Source: Streptomyces sp. IMTB 2501 (GTDB taxonomy: Bacteria; Actinomycetota; Actinomycetes; Streptomycetales; Streptomycetaceae). From it: DNA of 64,000 bases. Below, in pieces: positions 1 to 8,231 of the stretch (its first letter is position 1; each line of letters opens with the position of its first letter). The notes under the pieces were generated by a model, which was not told the DNA's origin, did not search any database, and was given only the letters and a program-made list of their open reading frames with translations. A program made the position numbers and the translations under genes. The stretch spans positions 1 through 64,000 of the forward strand of contig NZ_MQUS01000033.1 in assembly GCF_001953885.1 (NCBI RefSeq), written 5' to 3'.

Positions 1-88
1 CATGCGCGAGGTAGACCTCCGCCATGCCACCACGACCGAGCACCTGGCCCAGTTCGTACCGGCCGCCGAGGCGACGCGGCTCTTCCAT
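1..88 (-). CDS. Ser/Thr protein kinase, N-terminus only (partial)
   Basis: Only the first 29 codons are in the window; the gene runs off the left edge. They read MEEPRRLGGRYELGQVLGRG followed by GMAEVYLAH, which is the glycine-rich ATP-binding loop of a Hanks-type kinase. The ATG at 88-86 is chosen because the glycine loop starts about 10 residues later, as in the family. It lies 172 bp downstream of pbpA on the same strand, the place occupied by PknA/PknB-type kinases in actinobacterial pbpA-rodA-pstP-fha operons, so it probably phosphorylates wall-growth proteins opposed by the phosphatase at 3203-4756. PASTA domains cannot be checked here. Confidence 0.85.
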   Translation of the reverse strand, partial: MEEPRRLGGRYELGQVLGRGGMAEVYLAH

Positions 89-260
89 AGCTACCTACCA
101 GCCCTCTCCGTCGGTCCCGGCTGCGCACCGTCGTGCGCTGCCGGAGGCTGCCATCCGGGCCTACCGTACCCGGCTCGCTTTGTATGACCTGGCCAAGCCC
201 GCAACCCGATACAGGACCGGTATCGCAACGTGCAACGATGTGAAGTAGACGTGACGGGTG

Positions 261-1730
261 TCACTTCTTCGAATTGATGACCGCCTGCATGACGTCCTTG
301 GCGATCGGTGCCGCCAGGCCGCCGCCGGAGATGTCGTCGCGGTTGGCGCTCCCGTCCTCGATGACCACGGCCACGGCGACCGGCGAGCTGCCGTCGGACA
401 GCTTGGCGTAGGAGAGGAACCATGCGTACGGGTTGGCGCTGTTCGCCACACCGTGCTGCGCGGTACCCGTCTTGCCGCCGACGGTGACGCCGTCGATCTT
501 GGCGTTCGTACCGGTGCCCTGCTCGACCACCGTCTGCATCATCGACTGCAGGATCTGCGCGTTCTGCGACGACAGCGGCCGGCTCATCTCCTGCGGCTGG
601 GTCTGCTCGACGGTGTCCAGGTTGGACGACTGGAGCTTGTCCACCATGTACGGCTTCATCAGCTTGCCGTCGTTGGCGACCGCCGAGGCGACCATGGCCA
701 TCTGCAGCGGGGTCGCGGCGGTGTTGTACTGGCCGATGGAGGACAGCGCGGTCTGCGACTGGTTCATGTTGTCCGAGAACACCGACGCGTTGGAGCGGAC
801 CGGGGTCAACTGCTCGGAGTCGAAGCCGAACTTCTTCGCCTCGGCCAGCATCTTGTCGTTGCCCAGGTCGGAACCGATCTTGCCGAAGACCGAGTTGCAC
901 GAGTACTGCAGCGCGGTCCGCAGGGTGGCGTTCTCGCAGGGGATGTTGCCCTCGTTCTTCAGCTGCGTCGTGGTGCCCGGCATGGTCCAGGGCAGCGGCG
1001 AGTTCGTCTTCTCGTCGGCCGACTTGTACAGCCCGTTCTCCAGGGCGGCCGCCGCGGTGACCACCTTGAAGGTGGAGCCCGGCGGGTAGATCTCGCGCAG
1101 CGCCCGGTTCTGCATCGGGTCGGCCTTGGCGTCCCTCAGGCTGTTCCAGGCCTTGGCGTCGCTGTCGGAGTAGCCCGAGAAGGACGAGGGGTCGTACGAC
1201 GGGTAGGAGGCCATCGCCAGGATCTTGCCGGTGGAGGGCTCCAGGGCGACGACCGCGCCCTTGCCGCCCTGCTTGGCCAGCCCGTCGTACGCCGCCTTCT
1301 GCGCGGCCGCGTTCAGCGTGGTGACGACATTGCCGCCCTGCTTCGGCTTGCCCGTGACCATGTCGAGGGTGTTGCGGAAGAAGAGCCGGTCGTCGTTGCC
1401 GGTCAGGATGCCGTCGTCGAGCTTCTCCAGCTGGCTGGAGTCGAAGGCCTGCGAGGAGTAGCCGGTCACCGGGGCCCACATGGGGCCGTTCTTGTAGGTG
1501 CGCTTGTACTTGAAGTCGCCGCTCTTGGCCACGGCGGAACCGGTTATGGGGTTGCCGTCGACGATGATGTCGCCGCGCGGGTGGGCGTAGCGCTCGATGG
1601 CGACCCGGCGGTTGTCCTTGTCGCTGGCGAGCTGGCCGGCCTGGACGTACTGGAGGTAGTTGTCGCGGATCAGCAGGGCCAGCACGAGCAGGCCGCAGAA
1701 GATCGCGATCCGGCGCAGGGGCTTGTTCAT
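261..1730 (-). CDS. pbpA: Class B penicillin-binding protein (transpeptidase)
   Basis: 489 aa. One N-terminal membrane helix (about residues 7-25, IAIFCGLLVLALLI) is followed by the periplasmic part. All three transpeptidase motifs are visible: SxxK as STFK (in PPGSTFKVV), SxN as SCN (in YSCNSVFG) and KTG as KTGTA near the C-terminus. Such proteins cross-link peptidoglycan and pair with a SEDS glycosyltransferase, here the adjacent rodA. The ATG at 1730 overlaps the rodA stop by 4 bp (ATGA), implying translational coupling. The long same-frame extension upstream lies wholly inside rodA and was rejected. Length and context match PbpA of the actinobacterial pknA/B-pbpA-rodA-pstP cluster. Confidence 0.93.
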   Translation of the reverse strand: MNKPLRRIAIFCGLLVLALLIRDNYLQYVQAGQLASDKDNRRVAIERYAHPRGDIIVDGNPITGSAVAKSGDFKYKRTYKNGPMWAPVTGYSSQAFDSSQLEKLDDGILTGNDDRLFFRNTLDMVTGKPKQGGNVVTTLNAAAQKAAYDGLAKQGGKGAVVALEPSTGKILAMASYPSYDPSSFSGYSDSDAKAWNSLRDAKADPMQNRALREIYPPGSTFKVVTAAAALENGLYKSADEKTNSPLPWTMPGTTTQLKNEGNIPCENATLRTALQYSCNSVFGKIGSDLGNDKMLAEAKKFGFDSEQLTPVRSNASVFSDNMNQSQTALSSIGQYNTAATPLQMAMVASAVANDGKLMKPYMVDKLQSSNLDTVEQTQPQEMSRPLSSQNAQILQSMMQTVVEQGTGTNAKIDGVTVGGKTGTAQHGVANSANPYAWFLSYAKLSDGSSPVAVAVVIEDGSANRDDISGGGLAAPIAKDVMQAVINSKK

Positions 1731-3175
1731 GACGGGCGGACCACCTGGGTCATCTCGGCGTCGGGGTTCGTGGCGGGGGCGGGCGCCGGGCGGCGGGCGG
1801 TGTCGCTGATGCGGATCAGGAGGCCGATGAGCGCCCAGTTGGCGATGACGGAGGTACCGCCGGACGCGAGGAACGGCATCGTCATACCGGTCAGCGGGAT
1901 CAGGCCCATGACGCCGCCGGCGACGACGAATACCTGCAGGGCCATGCCGCTGGCGAGGCCGGCGGCGAGCAGCTTGCCGAACGGGTCGCGGGCGGCCAGC
2001 GCGGTGCGCAGGCCGCGCTCCGCGATCAGGCCGTAGATCAGCAGCATCGCCATGATGCCCGCGAGGCCCAGCTCCTCGCCGAAGGTGGCGAAGACGAAGT
2101 CGGAGTTGGCGGCGAACTTGATCAGGTCCGAGTGGCCCTGGCCCCAGCCGGTGCCCAGGGTGCCACCGGAGCCGAAGGCCCACAGGGACTGCTGCAGCTG
2201 GTCGGAGTGGAGGATGCCGTCGTGGGTGATCTGCCGGCTCAGCTGGTACTCGCGCATCGGGTCGAGCCAGGCCTGGACACGGCTCTGGATGTGCGACTCG
2301 AAGCTCGCCACGCCGACCGCGCCGACCGCGGCCATCAGCAGACCGAAGACGATCCAGCTGGTCCGCTCGGTGGCGACGTACAGCATGATGACGAACATTC
2401 CGAAGAACAGCATCGACGTGCCGAGGTCGGTCTCGAAGATCATGATGAGGATCGACACGGCCCAGACGACGAGGATCGGGCCGAGGTCGCGGCCGCGCGG
2501 CAGGTACAGGCCCATGAAGCGGCGGCTGGCGAGCGCAAGGGCGTCCCTCTTCACCATCAGGTAGCCGGCGAAGAAGACGGCGAGGACGAGCTTCGCGAAC
2601 TCGGCGGGCTCGATGGAGAATCCGGCGACCCTGATCCAGACCTTGGCACCGTAGACGTTGGCGCCCAGGCCGGGGACCAGCGGGAGGATCAGCAGGACCA
2701 GCGCGCCGACCATGGAGATGTAGGTGTAGCGCTGCAGAACACGGTGGTCCTTGAGGAAGACCAGCACCACGCTGAACAGCCCGATGGCCACCGCCGTGTA
2801 GAGCAGCTGGCGGGGCGCGGCGCTGCCGGCCTGGTGGATGGACCGCAGCAGCTTGGACTGGTCCAGCCGCCAGATGACGACGAGCCCGAGCCCGTTCAGC
2901 AGGGTGGCGAGCGGCAGCAGCAGCGGGTCCGCGTACGGGGCGAACTTCCGTACGACGAGATGCGCGATGCCGGCCAGCAGGCCGAGGCCCAGGCCGTAGC
3001 CCAGCAGCCCGGCGGGCACCGTGTCGTTGATGGCCAGGCCCACGTTGGCGTAGGCGAACACCGGGATGACCACGGCGAAGACCAGCAGGGCCAGCTCGGT
3101 GTTGCGGCGGCTCGGTGCGCCGATCGCGCCGATCGTGGAGGTGTGGTGCGTCGGCGAGTTAGTCGTACTGCTCAT
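1727..3175 (-). CDS. rodA: SEDS-family peptidoglycan glycosyltransferase (RodA/FtsW type)
   Basis: 482 aa polytopic membrane protein with many hydrophobic helices from residue 28 to about 460 and the SEDS signature regions, including a GGTLGTGWGQGHSDLIKF-type loop and a FVFATFGEELG motif. SEDS proteins polymerise lipid II and act with a class B PBP. It sits between the phosphatase gene and pbpA and overlaps pbpA by 4 bp, so it is very likely co-transcribed. ATG at 3175 is preceded by a purine-rich GAGAGG. RodA and FtsW cannot be cleanly separated by sequence reading alone; the pairing with pbpA in this cluster favours RodA. Confidence 0.92.
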   Translation of the reverse strand: MSSTTNSPTHHTSTIGAIGAPSRRNTELALLVFAVVIPVFAYANVGLAINDTVPAGLLGYGLGLGLLAGIAHLVVRKFAPYADPLLLPLATLLNGLGLVVIWRLDQSKLLRSIHQAGSAAPRQLLYTAVAIGLFSVVLVFLKDHRVLQRYTYISMVGALVLLILPLVPGLGANVYGAKVWIRVAGFSIEPAEFAKLVLAVFFAGYLMVKRDALALASRRFMGLYLPRGRDLGPILVVWAVSILIMIFETDLGTSMLFFGMFVIMLYVATERTSWIVFGLLMAAVGAVGVASFESHIQSRVQAWLDPMREYQLSRQITHDGILHSDQLQQSLWAFGSGGTLGTGWGQGHSDLIKFAANSDFVFATFGEELGLAGIMAMLLIYGLIAERGLRTALAARDPFGKLLAAGLASGMALQVFVVAGGVMGLIPLTGMTMPFLASGGTSVIANWALIGLLIRISDTARRPAPAPATNPDAEMTQVVRPS

Positions 3176-3202
3176 CGTGTGACAGGGCCTCTCGCGGCTT
3201 CG

Positions 3203-4756
3203 CTACTGCTTGCCGCACTGATCGACGACCTTCTGCTCATCCTCGGAGAGGCTCGGGCCGGGGTTCGGAGTGGCGGTCGGGGTCGGGGGCTTCGAGGACG
3301 TTGTCGGGGGCTTCTTCGACGACGTACCCGTTGACGGGTTCGGCGTCGGTGATGCCTTGGACGTGAAGGCGGTACGGCTGGTTCCCGTGGTGCCTCCGGC
3401 CTCGCCCTGCCCCGTCTTCGCGTTCCGCTCGGACTCGGCGGACTGGCGCTCCGCCTGCTTCCGGCACGCGGAGGCCTGCACGGACAGCGCGTCGATCTTC
3501 GACTGGGCCTGCTGCAGACCGCCCGCGGCGATCGTGGCCTTCACCTGCTTCTGCTGGTACGGCGGCAGGTACTTGAGTTCGATCTCGGGGTGGTCCTTCT
3601 CCACCTTCGACAGCGACACCCAGGCCAGGTCCTGGCTGATCCCGCGGTACAGCGCCACGTGCTCGTCCTTGGCGCCGACGTAGTACTGCGTCTGCGTCCA
3701 CTGGTAGCCGCCGTAGAGGCCGCCGCCGATGACGGCGAGCGCGAGGACTGTGTAGAGAGATCTCTTCAGCCACTTGCCGCGGCCGCGCGGCTTGGTGAAG
3801 TCGCCGTCGGCGTAGTCGCCGAAGCTGCCCGCCGGGACGTAGCCGGTGGTGTCGCCGGAGCCGGGCGGGCCGAACTCGCCGCCGCCGTGCCCGTGGGCCT
3901 GGCGGCCCAGGTGGGAGGCGCGGCCGGCCGGGGTCTGCATGATGCCGTTGTCGTGCAGGTGGTGCTGGTTCTCGGCGACGGCGCCGACCACCACCGGCTG
4001 GTCGGAGAGCCGGCCGGCCATGGTGTCGCCGGTGTCCAGGTCGAGTACGTCCGCGACGATGACGGTGATGTTGTCGGGGCCGCCGCCGCGCAGCGCGAGC
4101 TGGATCAGCTCCTGCACGGTCTCCTGCGGGCCCTGGTAGCTGGCGAGGGTCTCCTCGATGGTCTGGTGGGAGACGACCGCGGACAGTCCGTCGGAGCAGA
4201 TGAGATACCGGTCACCGGCCCGCACCTCGCGGATGGACAGGTCGGGCTCGACGTGGTCCCCGCTGCCGAGGGCGCGCATGAGCAGCGACCGCTGCGGATG
4301 CGTGGTCGCTTCCTCTTCGGTGATCCGGCCCTCGTCGACGAGCCGCTGCACCCAGGTGTGGTCCTGGGTGATCTGGGTGAGAACTCCGTCACGCAGCAGA
4401 TAGGCGCGGGAGTCGCCGACGTGTACGAGGCCGAGGCGCTGCCCGGTCCACAGCAGGGCGGTGAGGGTCGTCCCCATGCCCTCCAGCTGCGGGTCCTCCT
4501 CGACCATGGCCCGCAGCTGGTCGTTGGCCCGCTGCACGGCCTGGCCGAGGGAGGTGAGGATGTCGGAGCCGGGCACGTCGTCGTCGAGCGTGACCAGGGT
4601 GGAGATCACCTCGGAGGAGGCGACCTCGCCGGCCGCCTGGCCGCCCATGCCGTCGGCGATCGCGAGCAGCCGGGGACCGGCGTAACCGGAGTCCTCGTTG
4701 CCCTCCCGGATCATGCCTTTGTGCGATCCGGCGGCGAAGCGCAGTGACAGACTCAT
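3203..4756 (-). CDS. pstP: PP2C-family Ser/Thr protein phosphatase with membrane anchor
   Basis: 517 aa. Residues 1-240 form a PP2C domain with metal-binding motifs GNEDSGY, IADGMGGQ, SDGLS and GGPDNITVIVAD. A basic juxtamembrane stretch and one membrane helix (about residues 335-355, SLYTVLALAVIGGGLYGG) lead to an extracellular region ending in a Ser/Thr/Pro-rich tail. This is the architecture of mycobacterial PstP, which dephosphorylates PknA/PknB and their substrates. The start is ATG 4756, preceded by GAGGTG; a 19-residue longer frame lacks this support. It lies just upstream of rodA in the same operon and so should reverse the kinase encoded at the window's left edge. Confidence 0.92.
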   Translation of the reverse strand: MSLSLRFAAGSHKGMIREGNEDSGYAGPRLLAIADGMGGQAAGEVASSEVISTLVTLDDDVPGSDILTSLGQAVQRANDQLRAMVEEDPQLEGMGTTLTALLWTGQRLGLVHVGDSRAYLLRDGVLTQITQDHTWVQRLVDEGRITEEEATTHPQRSLLMRALGSGDHVEPDLSIREVRAGDRYLICSDGLSAVVSHQTIEETLASYQGPQETVQELIQLALRGGGPDNITVIVADVLDLDTGDTMAGRLSDQPVVVGAVAENQHHLHDNGIMQTPAGRASHLGRQAHGHGGGEFGPPGSGDTTGYVPAGSFGDYADGDFTKPRGRGKWLKRSLYTVLALAVIGGGLYGGYQWTQTQYYVGAKDEHVALYRGISQDLAWVSLSKVEKDHPEIELKYLPPYQQKQVKATIAAGGLQQAQSKIDALSVQASACRKQAERQSAESERNAKTGQGEAGGTTGTSRTAFTSKASPTPNPSTGTSSKKPPTTSSKPPTPTATPNPGPSLSEDEQKVVDQCGKQ

Positions 4757-4896
4757 GCCCACCTCGCCAGTCGGCTCCGGGTACAGCCGGTCGTGTCGAG
4801 CCACACTGCCCACCCTCCGGTCGGGAGCGCGCCGGCGGCCGGTCGGCGGCCTGCCGCTGCGTGCTCGCTCCGCTCGCGCTCACTCATGATGTAGCA

Positions 4897-5427
4897 CTAC
4901 TTCCGCAGCTCGATGACGGTCTTGCCGATGCGGATCGGCGCGCCCAGCGGGATCGGTGTGGGGGTCGTCAGCCGGGACCGGTCCAGGTAGGTGCCGTTGG
5001 TGGAGCCGAGGTCCTCGACGATCCACTGACCGTCGCGGTCCGGGTAGATCCTGGCATGACGGCTGGAGGCGTAGTCGTCGTCCAGCACGATCGTCGAGTC
5101 GTGTGCCCGGCCGAGAGTGATCGTCTGGCCCTGCAGCGCGACCGTGGTGCCGGTCAGTGTGCCTTCGGTCACGACCAGCTTCGTGGGGGCGTTGCGCCCG
5201 CGCCGGCCGCCGCTCTGCTGGCCCCGCTGCTGGCTGCGCGACTGCGGGGGCGCGGCGGCCTGCTGCCGGGGCGCCTGCTGCTGGCGACCGGCCTCCCTAC
5301 GGGAGGCGCGCTGGGTGACGCGCGTACCGAACAGGTCGCTCCGGATGACCTGCACGGCCACGATCACGAACAGCCACAGTACGGCCAGGAAACCCAGCCG
5401 CATGACCGTGAGGGTCAGCTCTGACAT
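4897..5427 (-). CDS. fhaB: FHA-domain protein with N-terminal membrane helix
   Basis: 176 aa. One membrane helix occupies residues 8-28 (MRLGFLAVLWLFVIVAVQVI), followed by an Arg/Gln-rich linker and a C-terminal FHA domain of about 90 residues (TLGRAHDSTIVLDDDYASSRHA, then EDLGSTNGTYLD). FHA domains bind phosphothreonine. In mycobacteria the equivalent FhaB (FipA) is a PknA/B target that links to division and wall proteins. It lies 9 bp downstream of fhaA and upstream of pstP, all on one strand, consistent with one transcript. The 140-bp gap to pstP contains no gene. Confidence 0.92.
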   Translation of the reverse strand: MSELTLTVMRLGFLAVLWLFVIVAVQVIRSDLFGTRVTQRASRREAGRQQQAPRQQAAAPPQSRSQQRGQQSGGRRGRNAPTKLVVTEGTLTGTTVALQGQTITLGRAHDSTIVLDDDYASSRHARIYPDRDGQWIVEDLGSTNGTYLDRSRLTTPTPIPLGAPIRIGKTVIELRK

Positions 5428-5436
5428 GCCCCCGCT

Positions 5437-6297
5437 TCACCCTTCGGCTTGCCTATAGATAACGGTGGTGCTGCCCACGACGATCCGCGAGCCGTCGCGG
5501 AGCGTAGCGCGGGTGGTGTGCTGCCCGTCCACCACGATGCCGTTGGTGGAGCCGAGATCCTGGATCGTCGAGGGCGTTCCGGTCCGGATCTCGCAGTGCC
5601 GGCGGGAGACGCCGGGGTCGTCGATCCGCACGTCGGCGTCGGTGCTGCGGCCCAGCACCAGCGTCGGGCGGGAGATCTGGTGGCGGGCGCCGTTGATCTC
5701 GATCCAGTAGCGGGTCTGCCCGCCGCTCGTGGGCGCGGCCGGGGGCCGCTGGCCGGCGGGCTGAGGGTAGCCGTAGCCGCCGGCGCGGGCGCCGGACGGT
5801 GGTGCGGAGGGCATCGGGGGCGCTCCGGCGGGCGCCGCGGCGGGCGGGTAGCCGTAGCCGCCGCCCTGGGCGCCCTGCGCGGGGCGGCCGGTGGCCGGGG
5901 CCTCGGGGGCCTGCTGGCTGCTGGAGGAGGCCAGGGTGCGCGAGCGCACCCGGTACAGACCGGTGTCCAGGTCGTCGGCCTTCTCCAGATTGACCTTGAT
6001 CGGTCCCATGAACGTGTAGCGCTGCTGCTTGGCGTAGTCGCGCACCATGCCGGCCAGCTCGTCGCCGAGCTGCCCGGAGTAGGGGCTGAGCCGCTCGTAG
6101 TCCGGCGTGCTCAGCTCCACGATGAAGTCGTTGGGTACGACGGTCCGGTCGCGGTTCCAGATCGTCGCGTTGTTGTCGCACTCACGCTGGAGTGCGCCGG
6201 CGATCTCCACGGGCTGGACCTCGGACTTGAAGACCTTGGCGAAGGTGCCGTTCACCAGACCTTCGAGACGCTGCTCGAACTTCTTCAGGACTCCCAT
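5437..6297 (-). CDS. fhaA: FHA-domain protein with DUF3662 N-terminal domain
   Basis: 286 aa. Residues 1-120 match the DUF3662 domain found in FhaA (GVLKKFEQRLEGLVNGTFAK... EIAGALQRECD). A Pro/Gly/Ala/Tyr-rich disordered linker (about 125-190, with GGYGYP repeats) precedes a C-terminal FHA domain (LVLGRSTDADVRIDDPGVSRRH, QDLGSTNGIVVDG). Mycobacterial FhaA binds the phosphorylated pseudokinase MviN/MurJ and limits wall synthesis. It is first in the operon; its promoter must lie in the 500-bp gap to its right. ATG 6297 is preceded by a strong GGAGGTG. Confidence 0.93.
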   Translation of the reverse strand: MGVLKKFEQRLEGLVNGTFAKVFKSEVQPVEIAGALQRECDNNATIWNRDRTVVPNDFIVELSTPDYERLSPYSGQLGDELAGMVRDYAKQQRYTFMGPIKVNLEKADDLDTGLYRVRSRTLASSSSQQAPEAPATGRPAQGAQGGGYGYPPAAAPAGAPPMPSAPPSGARAGGYGYPQPAGQRPPAAPTSGGQTRYWIEINGARHQISRPTLVLGRSTDADVRIDDPGVSRRHCEIRTGTPSTIQDLGSTNGIVVDGQHTTRATLRDGSRIVVGSTTVIYRQAEG

Positions 6298-6810
6298 GGG
6301 GCACCTCCTCCGTCCCTGTCGTTGCGTTGCCCTGCTGTGTGGCCGCTGCCTTGCCTGTACTGCCTGTTCCGCTGGTGCTGCTTACTGATCGTATCTACGC
6401 GTCGGGCAATCACCCGGTTCCCCCAGCGGCTCCCCTTCGAACTCCCGGTACGTACTCACGCTGCCATGGATCGTAGAGGCGGGCGAAGACCAGTGTCCCG
6501 CACCCGGCTGTGGACCCGGTCCGCCTCCTGGGGAGATGCCCGGGACCGGTACGAGGTTGATACGTGAACCGGGTCTCCTTGATACGTGCGCCGGGAAGGC
6601 GGCGCCACCCGCGCCGGGAAGCGGGCGAACGTGCAGGCGGCGGGCGCCGGGGCGCAGGTGGCGGGCAGGGTCCGCGCCGGTGACGGGCGCATGCGGTGGG
6701 TGCGGCTGCCGGGCGGGAAGGGATGTGAATCCACCCCGTACGGCGTGCTAATGTTCTGGATGTCGGAAGGGGCCAGCCCGAAAGGGACGGAGCCGGAAGA
6801 CACACCCAAT
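6298..6810. other. Gene-free stretch between fhaA and tRNA-Leu
   Basis: About 510 bp with no credible gene. Open frames here run antisense through the tRNA and have no ribosome binding site or family resemblance. The left part should hold the promoter of the minus-strand fhaA operon. The right part holds the tRNA promoter: TAATGT at 6749-6754 is a plausible -10 box about 57 bp before the mature tRNA. No convincing -35 was seen. Confidence 0.6.
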
Positions 6811-6894
6811 GCGCGGGTGGCGGAATAGGCAGACGCGCTGGATTCAGGTTCCAGTGCCCGCAAGGGCGTGGGGGTTCAACTCCCCCCTCGCGCA
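6811..6894 (+). tRNA. tRNA-Leu (anticodon CAG)
   Basis: 84-nt class II tRNA without encoded CCA. The acceptor arm pairs GCGCGGG (6811-6817) with CTCGCGC (6887-6893, one G-U); discriminator A at 6894. The anticodon stem is CTGGA/TCCAG with loop TTCAGGT, giving CAG at 6845-6847. A long variable arm (TGCCCGCAAGGGCG) and T-arm GGGGG-TTCAACT-CCCCC follow, as expected for tRNA-Leu. It reads CUG, the dominant leucine codon in this GC-rich genome. Confidence 0.97.
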
Positions 6895-6900
6895 CCGACG

Positions 6901-6940
6901 AACGGTCGGCATCGTGATCACGATGCCGACCGTTTCGCTT
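6901..6940 (+). terminator. Rho-independent-type terminator of tRNA-Leu
   Basis: 6901-6934 is a perfect 34-bp inverted repeat (17 bp per arm, centre GATC) starting 6 bp after the tRNA, followed by TCGCTTT. The arms begin AACGGTCGGCATCG. The position directly after the tRNA makes termination the simplest reading. Confidence 0.85.
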
Positions 6941-7029
6941 TGTGCCTCCGTTGTGCGCCGTCGTGAAACGTGGCGTTCTTCACTTCTCGTGACTTCTCCC
7001 TACTTGTCGCGCCGGGTGTGAGTTGTCTC

Positions 7030-7638
7030 TCACGCAGGGGCGTTCGGGGCCGAGGGCGCCTCGGGGCCGAGGACTCTGGCCGTGAACGCCGCCAGCTGCG
7101 CGCGCATCTCGTCGCGGGGCAGGGCCTCTTCGCCGGCGAGATGTTCGACGAGGTCGGCCCGGGTCGCGGCCAGCAGGGCGTGGGCGGTGAAGTCGCCGTC
7201 GGGCAGACCCGGAATCCGCTCCAGCAGCTCGCGCAGCAGGGTGTGCCATCGCGCGTAGTGCTCCGCGCTGTACGGGCTGGTGCCGCCGGTCTGCTCCAGG
7301 GCGAGCGCGAGGTGGCGGTTGTCGAGCTTGAAGCACAGGACGGCGTCGAGCAGGGCCGGCACGCGCACCTGGGGCGGGGTGGCGGGCCCCAGTGGGGGCG
7401 GGCCCTGCTCGACCGCGCTCCGGATCGGTTCGAGGCGCGCCTCGTACAGCGCGCGGATCAGCCCGGTGCGATCGCCGAAGGCGCGGAAGAGGGTCGCCTT
7501 GCCGACACCGGCCGCGGCCGCGATGTCGGCCATGGTGACGCTGTCGGGGCTCTGGCGCTCGGCGAAGAGCGCGTCGGCGGCCGCGAAGACGGCTGCCCGG
7601 TTCCGCAGGGCGTCCTTGCGGGGTCTGCGCTCGGTCAC
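7030..7638 (-). CDS. TetR-family transcriptional repressor
   Basis: 202 aa. The N-terminal helix-turn-helix is clear (MADIAAAAGVGKATLFRAFGDRTGLIRALY, about residues 35-65); the rest is an all-helical ligand-binding domain of unknown ligand. The start is GTG 7638, preceded by GGGAGGA at 8 nt spacing; the longer same-frame extension crosses the divergent promoter and is rejected. It is transcribed away from the SnoaL-like/NmrA-like pair, with two matching palindromes in between, so it most likely represses both itself and those genes. Confidence 0.88.
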   Translation of the reverse strand: MTERRPRKDALRNRAAVFAAADALFAERQSPDSVTMADIAAAAGVGKATLFRAFGDRTGLIRALYEARLEPIRSAVEQGPPPLGPATPPQVRVPALLDAVLCFKLDNRHLALALEQTGGTSPYSAEHYARWHTLLRELLERIPGLPDGDFTAHALLAATRADLVEHLAGEEALPRDEMRAQLAAFTARVLGPEAPSAPNAPA

Positions 7639-7720
7639 GTGTTTCCTCCCTTGCGTTCCTCGCCTTGCGTGCCGCCTTGGCCTGGCCGACCTGGCTCCGC
7701 CGGCTCGGCCGGCCGGCTTG

Positions 7721-7749
7721 TTGCAAAGCGGACCCGGGGTCCGTATCGT
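7721..7749 (+). promoter_or_regulatory. Predicted promoter of the SnoaL-like/NmrA-like operon
   Basis: TTGCAA (7721-7726) and TATCGT (7744-7749) are separated by exactly 17 bp. The spacer contains the first TetR-type palindrome (7729-7743), so repressor binding would cover the promoter core. Confidence 0.55.
7729..7743. promoter_or_regulatory. TetR-type operator, copy 1
   Basis: 15-bp palindrome CGGACC-CGG-GGTCCG between the divergent tetR and SnoaL-like genes. It shares the half-sites CGGACC/GGTCCG with the second copy, whose centre is 30 bp (about three helical turns) away. Confidence 0.7.
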
Positions 7750-7758
7750 GAATTTAAA

Positions 7759-7773
7759 CGGACCGCGGGTCCG
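7759..7773. promoter_or_regulatory. TetR-type operator, copy 2
   Basis: 15-bp palindrome CGGACC-GCG-GGTCCG, same half-sites as copy 1 and followed by the same TATCGT. It ends 23 bp before the SnoaL-like start codon. The two sites on one DNA face suggest cooperative binding by the adjacent repressor. Confidence 0.7.
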
Positions 7774-7796
7774 TATCGTACGGTACGGAGGAATCC

Positions 7797-8231
7797 ATGC
7801 CCACACCCACGTACACCGCACCGGAAGACCTCTACCGCCACAGCCTGCGGCTGCTCCTCGACAAGGACATCGCCGGCTGGGTCGGCCTGTGGGCCGAGGA
7901 CGGTGTCATGGAGTTCCCCTTCGCGCCGCCGGGACGGCCCGGGCGGCTGGAGGGCCGGGAGGCGATCGCCGCCTACATGCGCGGCCATCCCGACCACATC
8001 GACCTGCACGACTTCCCCGACCTGCGCATCCACCGCACCACCGAACCCGAGACCATCGTGGTCGAGATGCGCGGTGTGGGGCGTCTGGCCCAGACCGGGG
8101 CGCCGTTCGACATGACGTACATCGCCGTCGCGTCGGCCCGGGACGGACGCTTCACCTCCTACCGCGACTACTGGAACCCCCTCGCCGTCCAGCAGCCCGG
8201 CCTGGACTTCGCCGGGAACGGTGCCCGATGA
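7797..8231 (+). CDS. SnoaL-like (NTF2-fold) protein
   Basis: 144 aa, the usual size for a single SnoaL-like alpha/beta-barrel domain. Family features include an N-terminal YRHSLRLLLDKDIAGWVGLWAEDGVMEFPFAPPG segment and a C-terminal SYRDYWNPLAV. Such proteins are small isomerases, cyclases or hydrolases, or binding proteins; no specific substrate can be read. ATG 7797 has GGAGG at 7 nt. Its stop overlaps the next start (ATGA), so it is coupled to the NAD(P)-binding protein. Regulated by the divergent TetR protein through two operators. Confidence 0.82.
   Translation: MPTPTYTAPEDLYRHSLRLLLDKDIAGWVGLWAEDGVMEFPFAPPGRPGRLEGREAIAAYMRGHPDHIDLHDFPDLRIHRTTEPETIVVEMRGVGRLAQTGAPFDMTYIAVASARDGRFTSYRDYWNPLAVQQPGLDFAGNGAR

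Noticed and set aside
6456-6863. Minus-strand open frames antisense to the tRNA
   Set aside because: No ribosome binding site or family resemblance, and they cross a tRNA gene.
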